DNA of 64,000 nucleotides from Bacteroidota bacterium (lineage in GTDB: Bacteria > Bacteroidota > Ignavibacteria > UBA10030 > SZUA-254). Below are positions 60,301-64,000 of the stretch, one piece after another. The position numbers and the translations under genes were made by a program. The stretch spans positions 62,001-126,000 of the forward strand of contig JAGVIE010000013.1 in the NCBI GenBank assembly GCA_020056225.1, read 5' to 3'. The notes under the pieces are model-generated. The model saw only the letters and a list, made by a program, of their open reading frames with translations, had not been told where the DNA came from and made no database searches. Numbering within the stretch: position 1 is the first letter of the stretch; each line of letters starts with the position of its first letter.

Positions 60301-63300
60301 TATTTGAAAAGGGATAATCTACACCAAGGCAGCCTTAGTTTATTTGGTAATTTCGAAGGGAATGCTGGGATTAGTATATTCAATTGGCAGTATGCTAATC
60401 GAGGAAATCCCAATTTTAAAAAATGGAATCAAATTAAGAAAAAGTCTCCGCTGTGGGATCTGCCGATACTCTCAGGGGAGATAAACACTGAAGTGCAATT
60501 TAAGAATACGACAAAATCTTTTGGAATGGAAAGTTCTTTAGAGGTTAATGGCACAGGAACGGATTTTTCATTCGATATTAGTCATGACGATTTGGATCCT
60601 ATTCTCAATCAGTCATATTTAAGAGGATTACACTCTTTATCAAATCCCTCGACTCCTTTTTTACCTTTACCGCTCTTAGAACTAGATTTTTTGGATCGCG
60701 CAACCGATAATCTGCTTTCGAATATCGCTGACGGACAGGAGAATGGTACTTTTCCTCCAATCGAATATAAGGTTGACACTTCAAAGACTAGCACATCAGG
60801 AGGTTTTTCAATCGGTGTTGATTGGCTACTTGGATTAAAGTTTAACTTAGGGCTTAGCTACAACTGGAAAACTTCTCATAGCGCAAAAAAGGAGTCCGGG
60901 GTGTTCTTGGTAGGGAATGAATTTCCACTTGAGCAGTATAATAATATCCCCGAAGTAACTACTCCGACGCCTACGGTATTGTGGAAAATATTGTCCGATG
61001 GTTTTTCAACATTTAATTTAACCGATCTTTTCCAGTCGATTTGTTTCTTCTGTCCGGGTGGATACTTACGAACCATGGCTGTTGATACAACCTTCATCAT
61101 CGCTCCAATAGGCTCGACAATTAGCTTCAATCCTACAAGTTTACCACCTGGTCAAGATTCGCTTAGTTGCCAGACATGGAATTGGTATGGTAGTTCAACC
61201 AAAGCGAAGATGTCGGATTTACCTTTAAAACAAAGATCAATTGCACTGGCAATAAAGAAGCAACAACAAAGTATCGCAAAGTTGGATTATGGCATTGGTG
61301 GATTCTATAAGTTTAGTCCTCAAGCTGTCCCACTCAGCAGTGCAGCAACTCTTACTATTGTTTATCCTGATAGTGATGTCGTGGGAATAGATGAAAATAA
61401 TCTTGCAGTCTTTTGTCAAGATACGGTCACTTCAAAATGGCACTATGTCGGTGGCAGCGTTGATACGATTAATAATAAAATCACTGTTCATGTTGACACA
61501 CTTCAACTCTATACTATCGCACCAATAATGCCAGACGGTGAGATTAAGTTAAAATCAAGCATCGACACACTGTTCAATGATAGCACTTCGATGGCAACAA
61601 TCTGGGCAGACACTTTGAAACTAAGTAACGGTGATTATGTTGGTGAAACATCAAAGTACACGATTAGAGCAGAGAATGTCTCGATAGTTGCTACAGATGC
61701 AGATACATCGCTAGACGGAATCCAGGTGAATTCTATCAATTCTAGAATCGAGTTCCAAGTAAGAAGTCAAAAACATCCAGGTAAAGCAAAGGTGCGAGTC
61801 GAGAGTGTGTATGGGAGTAGTGTTGGACTTATCAATATCTTCGTGAAAGATACTCTTACCCCTGCACCGCCAACAATTACAAGCTTCATTCGAGGTGATC
61901 ATGAAGTTAAACTTATCGTGTCCAAACCAGACACATCCGGCATCAGCCAGTATGAAGTTTCTTATGCTACTCATTCTGGAGAACCATACAACGGGCATGC
62001 CTTGGTTGGCGGAGAAAATTCCCCTTTCACAGTGCCCGCCACCGATACTATCGTTGTATCACTTCTTCAAAACGACACGACCTATTACTTTGCTATCAAA
62101 GGCATCGATGTAGGGAACAACAAGAGCCCTTATTCAAATGAAGTTCCTATATCACCGCACGACACCATTCCACCCGGTCGAATCACTTCAATGGAATTTA
62201 CTTGTATGCCTGATTCCAGTTACTTGGTACGCTGGATTGCAGGTGGTGATAATGGCTATGTCGGTCGAGCATCAAAATATTACATCAAGGTATCAAATGA
62301 ACCTGTTATTGATACATCTGTATGGTGGTCAACAGCAACAAATCTAAGTAATGTAACAGCGCCCAATGATCCTGGGAACTATGATTATCATATTATCTCT
62401 GGGTTGAACATCGATTCAACGTATTATGTTGGTATCCAAGTTGAAGATGAAGTAGTTTTGAAATCGCCAATATCCCTTTTCAGAATTACAGAAAACAGGG
62501 TAACAAGGGCAACGGCTGTGAAAGAAGGATGGAATTTAATTTCACATCCAATCAAACCACGGGGTAATCCCAGTAGCTTGTATCCTTATTTTCTTGGTGG
62601 ACCTTTTAGCTATTCAGGAAGTTATACGCTCGTAGATTCATTTGAACAGATAATGGGATATTGGATAAAGGTTAGCCAAGGTTATCAGAAGGACTTCAAC
62701 GGTGAGCCAATAAATGACACAATTATTGTCGTAAATCAAGGATGGAATATGATCGGAGGAAATTCATCGAGGACAGCGTTTGCAAACCTATATTCTGTGC
62801 CACCAGGTCTCATAAGTTCGTCAATGTTTGAGTATGATGGCACTGGGTACGCAGCTTCAGATTCTCTTATACCAGGGAGTGGGTATTGGATCAGAGTGAG
62901 TCAAGCTTGTTCACTTATTATCGGGAAATCACCTGCCCTTCTTAAACGAATCTCGGCAAAGAATTTCAAAGATAAAGGATTTATTATAACTACCAACAAT
63001 AAAATTACTAAGAACTTATGGCTTGTTGACAATACTGTTGTCGATCAATTTGAAGCACCACCACTTCCACCCGAAGAATGTTTAGAAATTAGGTTCAGTT
63101 CCAATAGGTACGTTGAGAATGCAAATAGTGAATTGTACGAGGTAAACATACAAGGTGCAAAGTATCCTCTAAGTATTGGTCTGAAGAATATTAATAAAGA
63201 TCAATTTGAAGTTAGGGGTGGCATCTCTGGCAAAGTTTATGGAGTATTGACTACTAATAAGACGGTCAATATCACAGATGGGAATGACAAAACAATTATC

Positions 63301-63606
63301 ATCCGAAAATTTACGATACCCAACAAATTCGCAATGGATCAAAATTATCCGAACCCATTTAATCCTATTACTATCATCAAGTATCAGTTGCCTGTTGATA
63401 GTAGAGTGAATCTTCGGGTTTACGATATTCTCGGTCGAGAAGTAATAACACTCATTAATGGTGAAGAGCCTGCCGGATATAAATCCATCGATTGGAATGC
63501 ATCGAGTTTAGCTAGCAGTGTCTACTTCTACCGCCTCGAAGCGACAAGTGTAAGCGACCCAAGTAAATCATTCATCCAAGTCAGGAAAATGATATTGATT
63601 AAATAA
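57343..63606 (+). CDS. Giant secreted multidomain surface protein with T9SS sorting domain
   Basis: The product has about 2087 residues. Start at 57343 (MKRITFLL) follows AAGGGATCC; the open frame begins at 57301, inside the toxin stop. After the signal peptide comes a LamG/concanavalin-like domain (about 15-215), a beta domain (about 230-380), and a second LamG domain (about 385-590). A carboxypeptidase-regulatory-like fold (about 595-675) and a long glycine-rich beta part (about 800-1150) follow, then FN3-like units (about 1500-1700). Two 'GWNLISHP…GYWIKV' modules, the 'FEAPPLPPEECLEIRFSSNRY' block and the sorting domain 'NYPNPFNPITIIKYQLP…YFYRLEATSVSDPSKSFIQVRKMILIK' complete it. It is probably a cell-surface adhesin or glycan-binding protein. 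Confidence 0.87.
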   Translation: MKRITFLLTVFALLQSRIIAQEYIPDANTVALYHFNETSGSTVSDASGNGNNGVATGTTIDAGKFGNARSFNGSTDYIKINGSSSLTIHGSMTIEAWIKPTGTSNRPILEYGDGLTNGVHVWQDPAFDRLYVNFVDVNNNNHMLTSPSGTIILNQWQHIAAVYDSATGMAYVYRNGVSVASSAIGQVSLKTSYDVYIGIRKLAEYFYYTGLIDEVRISNKAHEPWEFNLLSNYPRTTGSIIDCNGPIDANGRNWYEPQFYDLTWQSISLPDNGWGPENSDRYYRDKIVLPEGIDSVKLSFSSDDGIWAYINGAYLGHWGGLCHEQGCVNGSGCIINTTVPPQDISSFILPGVNTLAFHVSNAIHAADFSYSLTSYGNTNSTILILHLDETSGDIAYDASGNGNNGTATGTTIVDGKVGKARSFNGYQDHISLPNTITPSQITLEAWINNTGRGHDPANRGQAIITKEDGHGNSSNLAWRLYIQPNTFKLNTIMSNGTSNILVDSKASIELNTWYHVAATYDGSSIKLYINGELDTSVTANLGALNSTTSLPLRIGAMDYFSSPDYLEGFEGIIDEVRISNKALEPWEFNFCSNGLITGVVRNANTFQSISNALISVKDLGFNTHSDSIGRFQLMVPIGSGYNLEISADGYLQKEINNVIVTAQGNVLGTINLLPLPEQEFDLMELSPNPNPQISEVETDGASIRYYKVVGKKYRLPENGIEVQFETQNGGILLTDTSGKYLDMSGILRVEIPSSSLGCTSCQKSFRVKRIHNNTNPNSPINFTVNAKPRKYQKDFELQRDIEIGLGVATGGNISFQGGDNTTARLSMIETDGNPAEPDTIGITEEFQSKAGVEVGVGIGTKLTVLGGGVGVYGGLSGGGYIIMEGNGNYLYGYNSESDQLEKRSKLYNLALAAITLDPSPILSRVAFVLSDIACWNYLESVGGGVGVKGVVSGEAFAGVFSSRKIGIAAGAGISGSGEVGATLNYDYLKRDNLHQGSLSLFGNFEGNAGISIFNWQYANRGNPNFKKWNQIKKKSPLWDLPILSGEINTEVQFKNTTKSFGMESSLEVNGTGTDFSFDISHDDLDPILNQSYLRGLHSLSNPSTPFLPLPLLELDFLDRATDNLLSNIADGQENGTFPPIEYKVDTSKTSTSGGFSIGVDWLLGLKFNLGLSYNWKTSHSAKKESGVFLVGNEFPLEQYNNIPEVTTPTPTVLWKILSDGFSTFNLTDLFQSICFFCPGGYLRTMAVDTTFIIAPIGSTISFNPTSLPPGQDSLSCQTWNWYGSSTKAKMSDLPLKQRSIALAIKKQQQSIAKLDYGIGGFYKFSPQAVPLSSAATLTIVYPDSDVVGIDENNLAVFCQDTVTSKWHYVGGSVDTINNKITVHVDTLQLYTIAPIMPDGEIKLKSSIDTLFNDSTSMATIWADTLKLSNGDYVGETSKYTIRAENVSIVATDADTSLDGIQVNSINSRIEFQVRSQKHPGKAKVRVESVYGSSVGLINIFVKDTLTPAPPTITSFIRGDHEVKLIVSKPDTSGISQYEVSYATHSGEPYNGHALVGGENSPFTVPATDTIVVSLLQNDTTYYFAIKGIDVGNNKSPYSNEVPISPHDTIPPGRITSMEFTCMPDSSYLVRWIAGGDNGYVGRASKYYIKVSNEPVIDTSVWWSTATNLSNVTAPNDPGNYDYHIISGLNIDSTYYVGIQVEDEVVLKSPISLFRITENRVTRATAVKEGWNLISHPIKPRGNPSSLYPYFLGGPFSYSGSYTLVDSFEQIMGYWIKVSQGYQKDFNGEPINDTIIVVNQGWNMIGGNSSRTAFANLYSVPPGLISSSMFEYDGTGYAASDSLIPGSGYWIRVSQACSLIIGKSPALLKRISAKNFKDKGFIITTNNKITKNLWLVDNTVVDQFEAPPLPPEECLEIRFSSNRYVENANSELYEVNIQGAKYPLSIGLKNINKDQFEVRGGISGKVYGVLTTNKTVNITDGNDKTIIIRKFTIPNKFAMDQNYPNPFNPITIIKYQLPVDSRVNLRVYDILGREVITLINGEEPAGYKSIDWNASSLASSVYFYRLEATSVSDPSKSFIQVRKMILIK

Positions 63607-63618
63607 ATATTTTCATAC

Positions 63619-63738
63619 GTGTCGTGGCTGTCCAATAGGCCCAAAAGCTTGTCACATTGAGCTTGTCGAAATGTGAATTCGGGTGAAAATGAGCCTTCGA
63701 CAAGCTCAGGCAGACAGTTTACTTTACTTTTGCGACAC
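63619..63738. mobile_element. MITE-like element, copy C
   Basis: GTGTCG at 63619 and CGACAC at 63733-63738 bound 120 bp. 'GGCTGTCCAATAGG' follows the left end as in copy B. The core carries GAGCTTGTCGAA (63660) and TTCGACAAGCTC (63694), an inverted pair. The element lies between the giant surface gene and the next secreted gene. Confidence 0.5.
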
Positions 63739-63823
63739 TTCCAACGCTGTTTTTGGCTTTGTAAAAAATCCGCCTCCCAGGCACTCAACTAACTTTTTAA
63801 TAATTTTAGAGTGAGGGAGTCGT

Positions 63824-64000
63824 ATGCGTATTTTAATATTTGCATTCATCTTCTCGATTACTGCCATCGGCGAGGCACAGGTTCAGCATTTTCCTTTCAT
63901 TGAAAATTTCGATAGTGTTGTGGTACCCGCACTGCCGCCCAACTGGAGAACAACTACAAACCGATCTGCCACCGGAGATTTTACTACAACAAAATCCACA
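63824..64000 (+). CDS. Secreted protein, N-terminal part only
   Basis: GTGAGGGAG precedes an ATG at 63824. The visible 59 residues are a signal peptide ('MRILIFAFIFSITAIGEAQ') and 'FPFIENFDSVVVPALPPNWRTTTN'. This is the opening common in choice-of-anchor J / cleaved-adhesin-type domains of T9SS cargo in this phylum. It runs off the window end. Confidence 0.75.
   Translation, partial: MRILIFAFIFSITAIGEAQVQHFPFIENFDSVVVPALPPNWRTTTNRSATGDFTTTKST

Overview
The window looks like chromosome from a member of the Bacteroidota/Ignavibacteriota (Chlorobi–Ignavibacteria) side of the tree. The evidence is the type IX secretion C-terminal sorting domains of the 'NYPNPFNP' kind (genes ending at 14235, 54362 and 63606), the alternative GlmU, a LolA–FtsK–ComB–GcvT neighbourhood, moderate AT-richness and weak to moderate AGGAG ribosome sites. 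This placement is inference from gene content; no rRNA gene is present. I saw no tRNA genes, CRISPR array, complete insertion sequence or prophage.

Layout. 1–9.3 kb (minus strand): the end of an alanine-aminotransferase-like gene, an M16 peptidase, a three-gene type III restriction–modification operon, an unexplained structured-RNA locus (about 7706–7866), and a RhlE-type RNA helicase. 9.5–17.5 kb: uridine kinase, a membrane glycosyltransferase, an enhancer-binding-protein-like regulator with a degenerate sigma54-contact loop, an unknown membrane protein, a tiny secreted protein made of four 13-residue repeats, and a two-gene surface-protein operon behind a leader with its own terminator. 17.8–34.8 kb: mostly housekeeping (pdxA, ftsE, NifU-like and Mrp Fe–S factors, rsmB, alternative glmU, rpmE, holA, cyclophilin). 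Inside this stretch, acpS, an acyl/acetyl-CoA synthetase, an ACP and two alpha-oxoamine synthases sit together beside a threonine-dehydrogenase-like gene. 34.8–44 kb: lolA, two tandem FtsK-type translocases (one clearly a divergent paralogue), comB, gcvT, a transaldolase-like gene and an RNase E/G.

44.4–50.3 kb (mixed): a promoter-led run of a small ORF and three pilin-like genes, the SRP RNA, then a three-gene set read as a minimal NfrA/NfrB-like surface-glycan machine with a stand-alone receiver protein. 50.6–64 kb (plus strand): pepT, a tandem ORF6N pair plus the tail of a lost third copy, a lipoprotein carrying a sorting-domain-like end, an OPT transporter, a PemK-type toxin–antitoxin pair, a very large LamG/T9SS surface protein, and the start of another secreted protein.

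The strongest candidates for something undescribed are these. (1) The structured RNA near 7.8 kb. (2) A perfect 13-bp-arm palindrome kept in the same place in both ORF6N genes, with a compensatory base-pair change. (3) The tandem-repeat mini-protein, whose repeats differ only at synonymous positions. (4) The compact NfrAB–receiver set. (5) The FtsK paralogue with a cysteine-rich N-terminus. (6) A family of short MITE-like elements with GGTGTCG-type ends at about 1.0, 56.5 and 63.6 kb.
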